Assembly (NCBI RefSeq): GCF_001039355.2
Contig: NW_019775697.1
Location: 184,748-248,747 of the forward strand
DNA: 64,000 nt
DNA from: Lingula anatina
Lineage: Eukaryota > Brachiopoda > Lingulata > Lingulida > Lingulidae
Direction: 5' to 3'
In this document: positions 12,807 through 24,789 of the stretch, piece after piece
How the letters are laid out: every line of letters starts with the position of its first letter
Numbering within the stretch: the first letter of the stretch is position 1
Program-made: the position numbers and the translations under genes
The notes under the pieces: generated by a model
The model's database searches: none
What the model saw: the letters and a program-made list of their open reading frames with translations, nothing else
What the model was told of the DNA's origin: nothing

Positions 12807-12894
12807 CAGACCTCCTCGAGACAAAGCAGAACATCAAGAAAGAATTCTATGGACCATCGTATGGACTAAGGATCCACAGCTAAGAGGAGGTCTG
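12807..12894 (+). other. Inverted repeat in the probable 5' UTR of the calcium-sensor gene
   Basis: CAGACCTCCTC at 12807-12817 is perfectly complementary to GAGGAGGTCTG at 12884-12894. The right arm ends 18 bases before the ATG at 12913. If transcribed, it could form an 11-bp stem with a 66-nt loop close to the start codon. Confidence 0.4.
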
Positions 12895-12912
12895 ACAGAC
12901 TCTTGTCGCAAA

Positions 12913-15900
12913 ATGGGAAACGCGAAGAGTTCCAATTCAAAAAAGAAGTGCAAATTACCACGAGAAGATATGGATTATTTGTTAGAAAAGACTTGTTTTA
13001 CAGAAAAGCAGATTAAGGAATGGTATAAGGGCTACATGGTAAGTTTGCCTTATCAATGAAATACTACAGTCTGCGTAGGATTTTGTGTTATTTTAAATAA
13101 CTGTAGATTTATCCCCAACATAATCATACTAGGACATACAGTATATCTGATGTATGGATGTATGATTCCCCATCTCGCGTAACTGGTTCAAATGGTGTAC
13201 TAAACAGAAACAATTCGATAAGAATAACACGGCTAAAGAAATATGGAGCAATTATCCATCATTAGGTTCAAATTATGATTATTGTACTAATAAATTTGTT
13301 CATTGATGTTAATTGACTAGCGCGAGAACAGTATTATTCAGGCACTTTTTAAACGCAAACTAAGACATATTTATTTGTACTCTATAGTTTTTGAAGACTT
13401 TTTATTTCAAAGGATGCCCATTTATTGATATGTGAAATTGCATTTTTTCGGATTTTATAGTTGCAGACTTTTGTATGATAGAAAAATATTAAAGAAAGAA
13501 AATATAATAAAAATTCGTAATAATGATTACACATTTATACGTCAGTGTAAGCATACATTCACATTTAGAAATTTTGGCGGTTGGTTTTCATGTTCAATTT
13601 TTCTCCGTTTCCTATGCTAACAGTAAATCGAATATAGCCTTAAATTAACTGTAGAGTATCGACTACAGATCGACTGCTATATCCTTCTTGTTATTCGTAA
13701 CCTTTAGCATGTTTTCATTGAGACCCGTTAGATGAATTGTCACTAAATCGAGTTCCCTCCAAATCCATAGTAACATGGATGGTTACCGGAATCAATCACC
13801 GTGAACGTGGAGAAACAACAGTGCTGGCGAATTATCACTGTTTGTCTAAGATACACCATTATTAACACGTTTATGAAAATATGAAGAGCATCTATTTCGC
13901 ATACAGTCTGACTGGTATACGTTTTGCTTGGTTTTCTGTTTACATTTTACTGTCGAATAATTTTTCATTTGTCACTCGATAGGCCAACCCGTACATTGTG
14001 TTTGTCAATTAATTCGCATTTATAAAATATCAATGTAGATTCATTAACGCGATCTTGTGCGAGCTTAATATTAATTAGTCTATCAGAGTAAATAAAATGC
14101 CATCATTGCCATTCGGGTGAACATCATATGGGTTATATCTAGGTTAGCTCACTGGCGCCGTTGATCGATGAGAATAAACTGCATTTTAATGAAGTAGGTC
14201 TTATTTCTAGCACATCTATATTCTATTAATTTTCAAATACTGATATGGCAGGAAATTGACGTAATATTGTTAGAGGATATATCGTGTATGCCGTATAGAG
14301 CTAAGGCAGGCCATCACGGGACCTGTTTGGCTTTTTTTTTTTTTTTTTTTTTTTGCCTAATCGTTTGATATTATTTTTTAATGTCATAAGAAGTTGCCTT
14401 TAGATATGCCCATGCAAATAGTGCGGCATAAGCGTCTCTCAAAATACCAGGAAGGCGACTTTTAGAAGGTATTCCGGTGTTTAGTGCAGCCTTAAGATTC
14501 AAACGTTCAAAATGCTCTTCTAAATCAATAACAAAACCATTGCCGTGAAATTCCCCGTATTTACCGGGCACCTTGACAGGTGCATTAAGCAATGTTAAAT
14601 TGACGGCATTAAATTTCCTATATCTGGTAGTAGAAGTGAGTGAACACATATATATGCATTTCACGCAGCTCGGAGGAGATGGAGAGGAATGATCACGTTT
14701 ATTGTCACTAGCCCAAGATATATGAGTCACCATAGCTACATTGAAAGTCAACAAAATCAGCGAATTTGGTAATTCATTCAAGATTTGTCCCCTGAGATAC
14801 AGGTTTATAGCGCCTGTAGAAAAAGAAAACATCGTAAAAGGCATTTGGTGAAGTGAATTGACACTGGATGTATCTTTCAAGTGTATTTGGGTATGAAGAA
14901 GCTTTATTGTTGACGAATACACTACTGAAATGGTGATTACGGGCAGGGATAACGGGCTCCATGAAGTGCAGTCTTAACGCTTTCTCCTGGCGCAGTCTGA
15001 GCTTTTGTTTCTCTTAAAACTTGCAGGAACATAGTTGTAAATGATTGATAACAACATTTTTAGATAAGTAATGTACTGAATTTTCCAGGTTGTTTTAACC
15101 TGAAGGTTAGGAGGAAGTGTCTCAATAATTGCATTTAACAGCACTTATTCTTTACTTTCCACTTCGTTGCAGAAAAGGCAATGTCATTTTTCTTGAAGCA
15201 TTTTATTCAAAACATTTTAATATTTAGGCAATAGTCATTCGTTCTTAATTAAGTACGATTTTTTTTCGAGGGGGGAGAGAGAGAATTCTAACTAGGTCCA
15301 ACCACACTTCTGGGAATTATTCTGTGTCAGAGGAATAATCTTTGATCTTTCTTCTCTGGTTTGGATCAAGTATCAACAGATACGTTTCTTACACTTTGGC
15401 ATTTCCCGGAAATTGTATTGGTTTTTGTTAATGTTCCCTTTTCTTTGTCTTTCTCAAACACAAATTAGATCATGCCAATGTTGAAAGTACCCGCGAGAGA
15501 TAATAGATCTTATATATTTTAATTTGTTGCAGAATCCAGCCTAATAAAACACGCACTTCAACTCGATGTGACTTTGATGGTATCTTAAATTGCCATAATT
15601 TGTCGGCCAATACTGTGCTTGTGTTATTCATGTTCCTAAAAAATTGAAGTAAACTTTAAAATGCCAACTAAGAGAGCATCCTTTATTTGTATTTAGAAGC
15701 AAACTGAGAGAAGTGGCAGTTAACGACGATTTTGTGCAATTTCCGGAAATGAAAAGTAATGATACACTGTGATTATCTTAAGGCACATTTTATCACTTGC
15801 AGCGTTTATCTCTCAGTACTCATAAGATGGTGGCAGTGAACTTGCATCTAAATCACTGATGCATACATCGATTTTTGCCGCGGTGTGTAGCATTTTCTGA

Positions 15901-18900
15901 AGTGATGATATCATTTGATAGGCCAATTATGGAGACCTGAAAATAAATGCAAATCATTGAACAGTCCCGTTCAGACAGGTAACAGTTCATCTTGGCTAAG
16001 GGGAATATCATCTTGGTAGTGAAGGAATCAATCGTTAATGTAAATGCGTAAAGTCCTTTCTTAGTGTAGGACATGTTGGACTGTGATCAGTCTCTTTGGT
16101 GAATCTTGTGCACATTAATTAGTAAGAAGCATGTCACACACTTACTGGAGATAACAGAGGCAAATGCAACAAGGTGCCGCTAAATCACAATCATCTAGCC
16201 CACACACAAAAATGACTGTTAGCCAGAAGTTCCAGTACAGGTATATTTACAATGACGGATTTAGGGAAGGTTGTCAGTGGGGTCCTGACCACCCCCCACC
16301 CACCTTCGATTTCTGAAAGCAATCCCACCGATGGTCCCCTCTTGAAATTGGAATTTTGACTAGCTGAATTAAAGTTCTAAACAAGATCAAATGGCACCGT
16401 TCGCCCTCTAAAATATCAAAATTTTTCGGGGCCTTCAGCGGGCCCCGAAACCCACGCCAAAGGGGGGGGGGGGGTCGGCTGCGCATCCGCGGACCCCCCC
16501 CCCCACTTCAAATAATTATGGATCTGCCCCTGTATGTACCCGATGTTTTCACTGCCTGCAGTATGATAAAATGTCCAAAAAGAAATGGCTTAAACTAAAT
16601 TAGATAAGTCAAGGCAATTTCTGTGGTTATCGCTCGTCCTTAACCAAAATATTGAAAACCAGATATGTATCCTTCTCAGAGCGTCCTTCTAGTTTCAACT
16701 GAAAATGTATATTGTGAGCAGGTCATGTGGTGGGTGAACTCTCAAGAGCACGAAAGGTTCATCACTTAATGACCCCTTAGTAGATTCGTCTGTTCGTAAT
16801 AAGATAAAACTTTTCAAACGTAAAAGCATGTATATACTATTAACACAAACTTAGTGTATTGCATTTTGACAAGCATTGCGTACCGATGGAGCATTCTGCA
16901 AATTGTTTTTATAGATTTACCTATTCCAGATACAGGAAAACCACTACACATATCTTGGCAAATTTCATCATTTAGCAATGATATAATACGCCTAAATATA
17001 ATTCATGTTCAATTGTTTTCGATGGTTTGATCAAGAGATTGATCAAATCGTTCAGACTACAACTATGTAATCAGTGTCCAGTTTCCAGATTTCCATAGGT
17101 GGTGACAGTGTGTGCGGCCTGAGTGACAGATTACAATTGCAATTCACCGATCAAGTTCTATAAACATAACAATAATGAACACACAACATTAACATTGGCC
17201 GAAATCGGTCAGAATTGATTTGCTTTCCGTTTTCTTTATTGCTGTTATTGGTTAATTGACGTTTTATAACACAGGTGCTGGCCACAGCATAATCCCTTCT
17301 ATTTGTTTATGCCACTGATCTCTCAGATTCGAGCTAGAAGAAATACACATACGCACGGAAAGAATAACCCAATGCTCACTGATAATGTTCTACTTTATTT
17401 TGTGTAGCATAACGAGATAATCTCTTCATTTAGATCTACCTGTTAATCTATAAGAAACTTTTAATAATAAACAAATAGTACACAGTCCTGGGGGACTATG
17501 AAGAATTCCTGATAGGAAATTGGACCCAGGCACTATTTGCTTTAAGATATTAAAATATGAATATATTGTTTTCTTCGATAAACTTACAATTTTACATTGA
17601 CTTCAAAAACAAAATAAAAAAAAATCCATAGTGACACGAAATGTTTTTTCTAGTAAATATTCACAATGTTATAAAGATTTCCCTGATGCATTTTTCACAA
17701 TAGTGTGTGGTTAACATATAATCTTTAATAATATAGTGAATATAAGGTATTTTGTATGATATTGCCACTGTGAAATTGGTGTTCCTTGATCACAAATGAA
17801 ACCCAAATACTCACCCTTGTAACATTAAATCATACAGGTCCCATACACTCTTTTGGCCATTGATGTTAATATATGACAAGCTTTGAATGATCTTTGTCAC
17901 CATTTGATTATTATCCACAAGCATTCTTATTGTGTTTGGGGCATGTGCATTCCTCCATCTGATTCACTTAATAGTTATTTTTTTGCACCATTTTTTAGCT
18001 ACAGAGTGATGCGTAACTATGGTATCATTCACGGAACATATACGCTTAGAGAGCATTCACATCGAGAAGAACCGCGTAATCCTTTAATGGTCTCTCAATG
18101 AATGTCAGTGAATGTCATTGAGAGACCATTAAATGGTTTCCCCGGTCTTCCTTTCATGTAGGTCCGCCATATTTAGGTCTCTGCCTTGCTAGACCTCGGC
18201 TCTTCTCGATGTGAATGCTCTCTAACTTGTGATCCATGGTATATTGTAAAGAACAACATCAATATGTATATCACATTCTTCATAAAAAATCATGGTACGT
18301 TATTGAAAAAGATCAAATCTTCGATGTGAATGTCGTATATTAGACTGTATATTCATGTACTGAAACATATTAAAGTTTGGGTTACATGACTCATGATTTT
18401 GTGTGGTATTACTTTTCTTGCCAAGTACAAAATGTGATCAGTATAATGGATGAGAAGGTGAAGGCAAACCCAAGGTAGAAGGTTCAGTGAGAGTTAGTGT
18501 ACTGGAAACTGAAGATATAAATACACGGTCTGTCACCACTACCCATTAAACAAATGCCTGCCACGTGTAAGTAGTCGAGGCAGAAGTCTCATAGGACATC
18601 AATATCTACCGGGAAAGCCACGTTCTCTCCACTTCAATACCTTAAACCAATTTATTGGACGCAGGCACATTTGCGAAATGTTTTTTCCATGGACGGACGC
18701 GCTAGTTGGCTTTTTTGCTGTATGTATCTGATGAGGCTGATAATAAAATTAAAGAATTATCACAGGTTTGACCTTCCTGCAGTTGATGCAGATGCAAACG
18801 AAATGAATGAACGTCCTCCGAGAGTTGGTCTATTAGTAGAGTCAGGCAGCGAAATGTCTAATCTTTAACGTATCGCCTTTGGAGGAAATTTCCCACAATT

Positions 18901-21292
18901 TGTTACAGTACCCAAGTTATCCAACCTTGCTTTTTTTTTTTTTTTTTTTTTTGTGCAAATCGAAAATAAAGAGAGAAGCCGGCATAAACTTATGTTCTCA
19001 GTCCATGTAGGTCTAGTTTCTTTTCGCTATACAAATCATTTGATTTTCTGCTTGTCCGGATAATGTTCAATTTCTTATCGACGCACTGGTATGGGCACTT
19101 CAAAAAGTCAGGTACTACAGCATCTCTGTTTTTCTCGGTTGTGGTTCTTGGCAACTCTATGTACGTCACCCTTGTTGTACCCCGTCTCCTTGAGGGTTTG
19201 TCCTTCAGAGATACTATTTACTTAATTGGCATTCCCCACCTACGGCGAATACAAACGTGTAAATGATCGTCCCACGGTTGCTAAATCTGGGCGAAAATTG
19301 GTCTCTGCGGATTTGCAAATCCAGCAAAGCGATCTAGATTTTCACGCGACATTTTCATTACATAGTTGAAATGAAACGCAACTTGGGGGCAATTATGTGT
19401 ATTATTGGAAAGTTAAGCTTATTCTTGTATGAAGTCTATCACATACTTTCTTTTTGGAAACAAGACATCGTAACGCAGACTTCATGATTAGGTACAGCAT
19501 TAAACATCAAGATTTTTACATTTCGTGGTTTCTCATATTTATATTTTTGGCATGGCGGAAACATGCTCTGTGAAAGTCTAGATAGACCTCTCGTTAATGA
19601 ACTGAAACACAACCTGTGGCTTTTATAACAATAACTGACCTGTTATGAATGTATATGATAAAGGTGAAAAAATACGGAATGAAGGCGTACTAGGAACTGG
19701 TACCTAGATTTCAGTAAAGACATACAGGTGCCTCTGATGTGATTTCTGGTCAAAAGCAATCTTAATTGATGCTGATCGTGTTGTTCATTATATTTCCAGA
19801 AAGACTGCCCTGAAGGATCCTTGACCAGAAGTAAATTCCTCGACCTTTATTCAGAATTCTTCCCCGACAGCAAAGCCAAGTCATTTTACGAACACGTTTT
19901 CCGGACATTCGACGAAGACAACAGTGGTGCCATCGATTTCAAGGAATTCTTAGTAGTGAGTATACGGCATTCTTTAATTATTGTCTCCGGCGTAACTACA
20001 GACGCTTGGGTATAGATTTTGAAAATGCTTCATGGAAACCTAATTGCTTAGAAATTGGAAGTATCAAAATACAAACAATTTGAGTCCATTTAGCGCAATT
20101 TATAAATGAGGTTGAGTACGGGTGCCAGTAGGATTATATTTAAGATATTTTCCAAACAGATATTTTCTTTATGTTTATTTATATCTGTAGCACCCCTAAT
20201 CCAACAATTTCATTTCATTTGAGCCGGGCGTTAGTACGAGGTAATAGTAATTGGGGACTATCACTGTAGTATGCAGGTCCCAGGGTGTGCTAGGTAGCAC
20301 ATTTTTACAGTCAATAGTTTTAAATTATTAGATCAAGACTGGAGAGTTAAGAGATTACTGTCACTTCTCCGATCAATACTTTGAGATCTGGAACGCGGTT
20401 TTTTTCTGACACCGATGTCCCTTGTAACCAGTGTAAATTGAGGATTTACTAGTGTCAAATTATATTGCATGGATATGAAAGCTTTACATAAAAAACCAAC
20501 TCCTTTATAACACGAATATATTACTTAAAATAGGCTCTTCTATTATTGTAGAAAAGTAATATATTGCCATGACACATTTTAAAAAATACACAGTTCAAAT
20601 TGGTGACAGTCTTTATTATCTACTAATATCATTTGCATTAAAATTTCAGGCAATTAGTATAACCAAATCAGGAGAACCAGAGGAGAAGCTGGCCCTGGCA
20701 TTTCGGCTGTATGACATAGACAGGAATGGTACCATTGAGGAGCATGAGATGACGGAGATACTTAAAGTGAATATCTGTGACCGGACTTTGTCGACTGAAT
20801 GATGTCAAAATAAGAACGAGTAGAAATACAGATAAGATATGCATTGTATATACCCACTGTCGGGGCCACAGGGATATTTTTCTTTAACAATTTATAGATA
20901 TTTTCTGGCTAATTCTGTCCACAAAACTGTTCAGCAAAATATTGAAAGCTGGTCTCTGGTATGGAATATTCGGTACTATATTTTTAAGCTCCACGGATTT
21001 TAAAAGTCAGTAATCTATGACCTCAGTGCACATGAGTACCTCCCAGCGTTTCGCTTATCTATGTCATCTATTTCAGGCGATCTACAGCTTAGTTGGTAGG
21101 GAACCTCAGTTAGAGAGCAGCCCAAAGGAGAGAGCAAGATCCATTTTCAAAAAGATGGACACTAATTGTGACGGCGTTCTCACCAAAGACGAATTCGTGC
21201 AAGGTTGCTTAAAGGACGAGACGCTGTTTAATATGCTTACTACTAACAATTGTGGGATCAGTACAAATGGCAAAGACTCGCTATCTGAGTAA
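12913..21292 (+). CDS. Neuronal calcium sensor family EF-hand protein (204 aa, complete)
   Basis: Four exons join in phase 0: 12913-13038, 19800-19955, 20650-20766, 21077-21292. The protein starts MGNAKSS, a classic N-myristoylation signal (Gly2, Ser6). EF1 is degenerate and has the family's Cys-Pro (KDCPEGSL, residues 43-50). Canonical calcium loops are EF2 [12 protein letters not shown] (80-91), EF3 [12 protein letters not shown] (116-127) and EF4 [12 protein letters not shown] (161-172). Length, the WYKGY motif near residue 38 and the missing EF1 fit the recoverin/hippocalcin/neurocalcin/VILIP/KChIP superfamily: calcium-myristoyl switch proteins that regulate receptors, cyclases or Kv4 channels at membranes. 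The C-terminus ([12 protein letters not shown]) does not settle the subfamily. AATAAA at 21877-21882 is a likely polyadenylation signal. Confidence 0.95.
14332..14922 (-). pseudogene. Orphan minus-strand ORF ending beside a poly(A) tract (retroposed or transposon fragment?)
   Basis: A 183-codon ORF (14371-14922) is the longest in the gene-poor part of the window. On its own strand its stop is followed within about 20 bases by 23 consecutive A (14332-14354), which looks like the 3' end of a retroposed copy. The second half (around [20 protein letters not shown], then [17 protein letters not shown]) reads like protein; the first half does not. I do not recognise the family. It lies antisense in an intron. 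It could be a chance ORF. Confidence 0.35.
16248..16534. mobile_element. GC-tract-rich repeat with weakly inverted ends
   Basis: The left end (TACAATGACGGATTTAGGG) and the right end (GGATCTGCCCCTGTA) are loosely inverted. The body has C-runs, G-runs (13 G at about 16461-16473; C-run at 16494-16504) and CGGGGCC..GGCCCCG segments unlike the surrounding AT-rich intron. It resembles a decayed MITE with a possible TA duplication, but the match between ends is poor. Confidence 0.4.
18047..18224. repeat. Nested foldback: 24-bp perfect inverted repeat around a 19-bp hairpin
   Basis: Positions 18047-18070 are exactly complementary to 18201-18224. Inside, 18083-18101 (TTTAATGGTCTCTCAATGA) is exactly complementary to 18115-18133, with a 13-nt loop. 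No target-site duplication is seen. It may be a foldback/MITE element, and if transcribed with the sense intron it would form a long hairpin. Confidence 0.8.
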
Positions 21293-21876
21293 CAAGAGGA
21301 GCAGCATAAAGACAGAAATATGAGACTGCAAGCACGAACTTTACTGCATATTCTCCTTTTAACGATCACTGAGAATATCCCAATTGTACTGACTTTACCA
21401 GGAAGACACACAGAGAGGGTATTTTATGTCAGAGATGAAATTCACTTCCAATTCTGTCGATAACTGGAATAATAGTTTCCAGCAATAACCAACCCAGTGT
21501 TGGATAATCACTTTTTGCAAAATGTAGAAAAGATTAGAAGTATCCTGGGCGTTCCACATCACCATGCCTTTTATAACCCTGACGCTGTTTCATTATGTGT
21601 TGTCATTTTGCATTGATTTTGAATGTCGATACGGTCACAATCATCAATTTAAATTATATTAATTTTATTTTCTATAATCGTGACGGTTGTAATGTGCTTA
21701 TCAGTCTTCTCTTTACGTGGTGGAAAGTTCCAGAGATACCGACGTACCACTTGCTCTTTCATTTAGCCACGAAAGCCTGGAATATAATCATGTCAAAATA
21801 ATCTTACAAGGCAACGTAAGGACTCACTTCCAGGCAATTTTATTTCAATATGTTTCTCTGCGATTTCTACAGTCAC

Positions 21877-21882
21877 AATAAA
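21877..21882 (+). terminator. Polyadenylation signal AATAAA of the calcium-sensor gene
   Basis: AATAAA lies 585 bases after the stop codon on the coding strand. It would place the 3' end near 21900, inside the 3' flank of the convergent minus-strand ORF. Confidence 0.5.
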
Positions 21883-21996
21883 TATCAATTATTTCACTAT
21901 GTCCGTTGTTCTAAGTACTTTTGTGTACACAAAAGACGTTTGTTGGACGGCGATAATGACATATAAGGTGAGCATATTTTCATTATTACAAAGGTA

Positions 21997-22251
21997 TTAC
22001 ATAGAAAACGTCTGGGAATCGGTCCAATCACGACCTTCATTTTCCTCGTCTCGTGTTCTTTCTTCCCCAATAAGCATCGGATCGATCCGTCTGTAATTTC
22101 GTAGAAGAGCATAGTATTTATACATCATAAAACACATTATTGTCCCAAACACGAAGGCAAGAATTGCAAATGTGATGGCAACTGCTCGCATGCCATAACA
22201 AACGACGTCAATTTTACAACTATCTGGCATCGTCCCTCCTACGGCTTTCAT
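21997..22251 (-). CDS. Short single-pass membrane protein, unknown (84 aa or longer)
   Basis: The ORF from the ATG at 22251 predicts a short extracellular part with two cysteines (CKIDVVC), one strong transmembrane helix (about residues 22-46, AVAITFAILAFVFGTIMCFM), a basic juxtamembrane stretch (KYYALLRNYRR) and an acidic tail. The frame stays open upstream for about 22 codons (..EKIQKDSEANRNF..) without another ATG, so an upstream exon is possible. AATAAA on this strand (complement of 21839-21844) lies about 150 bases past the stop. The layout, a small single-pass protein with a basic patch and an 'RRIDP' motif just after the helix, recalls KCNE potassium-channel subunits, but the similarity is weak and I would not name it. 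It is convergent with the calcium-sensor gene. Confidence 0.45.
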   Translation of the reverse strand: MKAVGGTMPDSCKIDVVCYGMRAVAITFAILAFVFGTIMCFMMYKYYALLRNYRRIDPMLIGEERTRDEENEGRDWTDSQTFSM

Positions 22252-22429
22252 TAACGTTTTTCTGAAGTTACGATTCGCCTCACTATCTTTCTGTATTTTC
22301 TCAACATGTAGCCCGCCGGCATCTATCAGTCACGGATTTGAAATCATTGTACAGCACTGAAATCAAATGTATACGGAATATTAATATGATTGCGAGCAGG
22401 AAGAAATGCAAAAAAGTATGACAATGCAC

Positions 22430-22510
22430 ATGTGTGTGTGTGTGTGTGTATGTATGTGTGTGTGTGTGACAGGTGTGTGTGTGAGAGAGAGAGAGAGAGA
22501 GCAAGGAAGC

Positions 22511-22550
<40 letters not shown>

Positions 22551-22578
22551 AAGGAAGCGTGTGTGTATGTGTGTGTGA

Positions 22579-22620
<42 letters not shown>

Positions 22621-22630
22621 GCAAGGAAGC

Positions 22631-22673
<43 letters not shown>
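22430..22673. repeat. Compound (TG)n/(GA)n microsatellite with repeated spacer
   Basis: Alternating (GT)n and (GA)n tracts are separated three times by the same spacer, (C)AAGGAAGC, giving a minisatellite-like higher-order unit of about 65-75 bp. The apparent ORFs on both strands (Cys-Val, Arg-Glu, Ser-Leu and Thr-His alternations) are translations of the dinucleotides, not genes. Confidence 0.95.
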
Positions 22674-22676
<3 letters not shown>

Positions 22677-22699
22677 GAGGAAGAGCATGGCAGAGAGAG

Positions 22700-24780
22700 A
22701 CTTATTAGGGGCCTACTTATTTTCCCGATGCAAACGGTTTCCACACTTCTCTCGTTTACCTTATAGAGATAGCTCTTCGAGATAGCCTTATCCTGTGCGG
22801 GATAAAATCATCTGAAATAAAGTTAATAAGACCAATGTTTTGAGCTTGTACACAGTTGTACATTGCATTTAAACCATCTAAATCATCTTATACCCATGCG
22901 TCTACTCTCACTATACAGCTCTGAGAAAATATTACGCAAACTTTACAAAGTCTAGTTATATTTAAGAACTTGTTCTTAAGTAAAGTGAATATTTTAAAAC
23001 AAGCAAGAGAGGACTCATTCAAACCAGGTCACTTCCCACTCACGTCCTGACATCTGCCAAATGAATCTCAGCAGTAAAACTACCAAGCAGGCCCACAAGT
23101 TACATGGAATGATTTATTTTTCCGGGATACTTTAAACAATAGGAATCCCGGGAAGAAGTCGCTTGTAATGATGTACTGTCTTTAAAAGAGATAGCCAACT
23201 AGATAGTACTTTTTGTGCAATGTCTCATTCATCGTCATAATTTTCTATTTCCTCCATCATTCATATGAACACAATATATTTAAGTTATAATACAAGATTA
23301 AGGAAAAAGAAAAGTCTACCTGCCTTTCGTTAAACCTGGCGTTGTATCTTAAAATTATACTGAACATAACAGGTCTAAAAAGCCGAAGGAGTGTAATAGA
23401 CCAGGCTTTCTGTTCACCCTTTTCCTACTTGTAAAGTATTATGTGACCTACTTCGGCGTATCAGATGTGTCAGATTCGTAACTGTTACCAGTATACATCA
23501 TGCATTCCACTGTTCAAAGTGCAAGTCCTTCAAATCCACTATTCGACTATACCTACACATAAGTCCGCCTTCATATTACTCTTAATAAAAACGATTGTAT
23601 TTAAACCGCAGCGATTTGGAGCTAGCAGGCAACGTTCGACACCTGTTTCATTGTTGTCATTGTAAATATGGCTTTTTCTACTTCTTTTTGAATTTTAATG
23701 TCCAATAGCTTTATGTCTGATATACAGCTGATTTATTACATCCTCAAAATCACCCCCACCCCCTTCTTCAAATTGATTCGGCTGGTGTGAAAACAAGTTT
23801 GCAAAAGTTTCGATTCAAACGCATTTTCATTCCGATTTTTAGTCTTAATTTTCCCCTTACGTTAGTGGCGTTTTCGCCTTTTTTATTCAGACAGAACAGT
23901 CGCGTTTTTCAGATATCGCCTCCTTTTTTCGTTCTCCAGTGAAACAAACGAAATCCTCCTGACACTATGACCCTCTAAGTATGATCTTTAATTTTTACCA
24001 TTTTTTTTTTCGACTAACTTACAAAATATATATATTATATGCATATATGAATAACTCACAGCCAATCCCAAAATTCGTTATAGGCCTTATCGACTGAACA
24101 AAAATAGCAATACTAGAAAATGCCCCCTCCACAAAGGCGCAACTGGTTCAACATTCAGAACCCTATTTATCTCGATTGCAACTTGTAAGTGTATAGGCTT
24201 ATAGGCTATTGTGTTTGCTGAGCAAAATTACCAGCGATTACCTATCTAAGTCTCTAACTTGTATTAATTAGAAATTGCTATTTTTTGTCTTCAAGTTTTA
24301 TTTTCTAAATGTTTAGGCCTATTAGGCCTACAGTTTATAACATTTTCTAAACATTTATTACAGTTTTTTGCATCTTCTAAACGTTTATTACAGTTTGATA
24401 CTGTTGTGTGTCATCTTTGCAGCATCCATATACTCTAGATTTTTCTTTTTGCTCTCTTCGCATATCTAGTGTTATAAAATTGTAGAACTTCTACCACTAG
24501 GCTACTACTACTACTAGACCCAATCAGGAAGTCGATCCAGCCTTATTAAGCCTACCGCATAGTTATATAGGGTTCTCTAACCATAATTCAGTCCCAAACA
24601 CAAAACTATCCCGTAAATGCCTTCAAGATTGGCAAATGTCCACATAATTACGCCTAGGTACGTTTTACTTTTTCGCTATGTCAGGAGAGAAAGTAAGCCT
24701 AACTACTAACATGTCTTGCGTCAACTGGCAGTAGCCTATATCACTGTCATTGAAACAAAAAGCGTGGACCTCGTTTTGGA
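22700..24780. other. Intergenic sequence, no gene seen
   Basis: This is AT-rich DNA between the convergent gene pair and the TRPC promoter. Short degenerate repeats such as TCTAAACRTTTATTACAGTTT occur twice at about 24345-24400. No supported exon. Confidence 0.5.
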
Positions 24781-24789
24781 AATCCAACG

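Larger units (their letters stand above)
13039..19799 (+). other. Intron 1 of the calcium-sensor gene (6.8 kb), repeat-rich
   Basis: The intron is bounded by CATG|GTAAGT and TTTCCAG|AAAG. It contains a poly(T) run with a nearby minus-strand ORF (14332-14922), a GC-rich repeat (16248-16534), a nested foldback (18047-18224) and another poly(T) run at about 18931-18951. I see no supported exon inside. Confidence 0.8.

Noticed and set aside
22301-22785. Long ORFs of Ser-Leu/Thr-His or Arg-Glu/Cys-Val repeats on both strands
   Set aside because: They are translations of (TG)n and (GA)n microsatellites; no splice sites or homology.
24420-24780. Possible coding exons upstream of the TRPC start
   Set aside because: No ORF with splice sites in phase; the first coding exon already begins with a plausible ATG after a 5' UTR intron.
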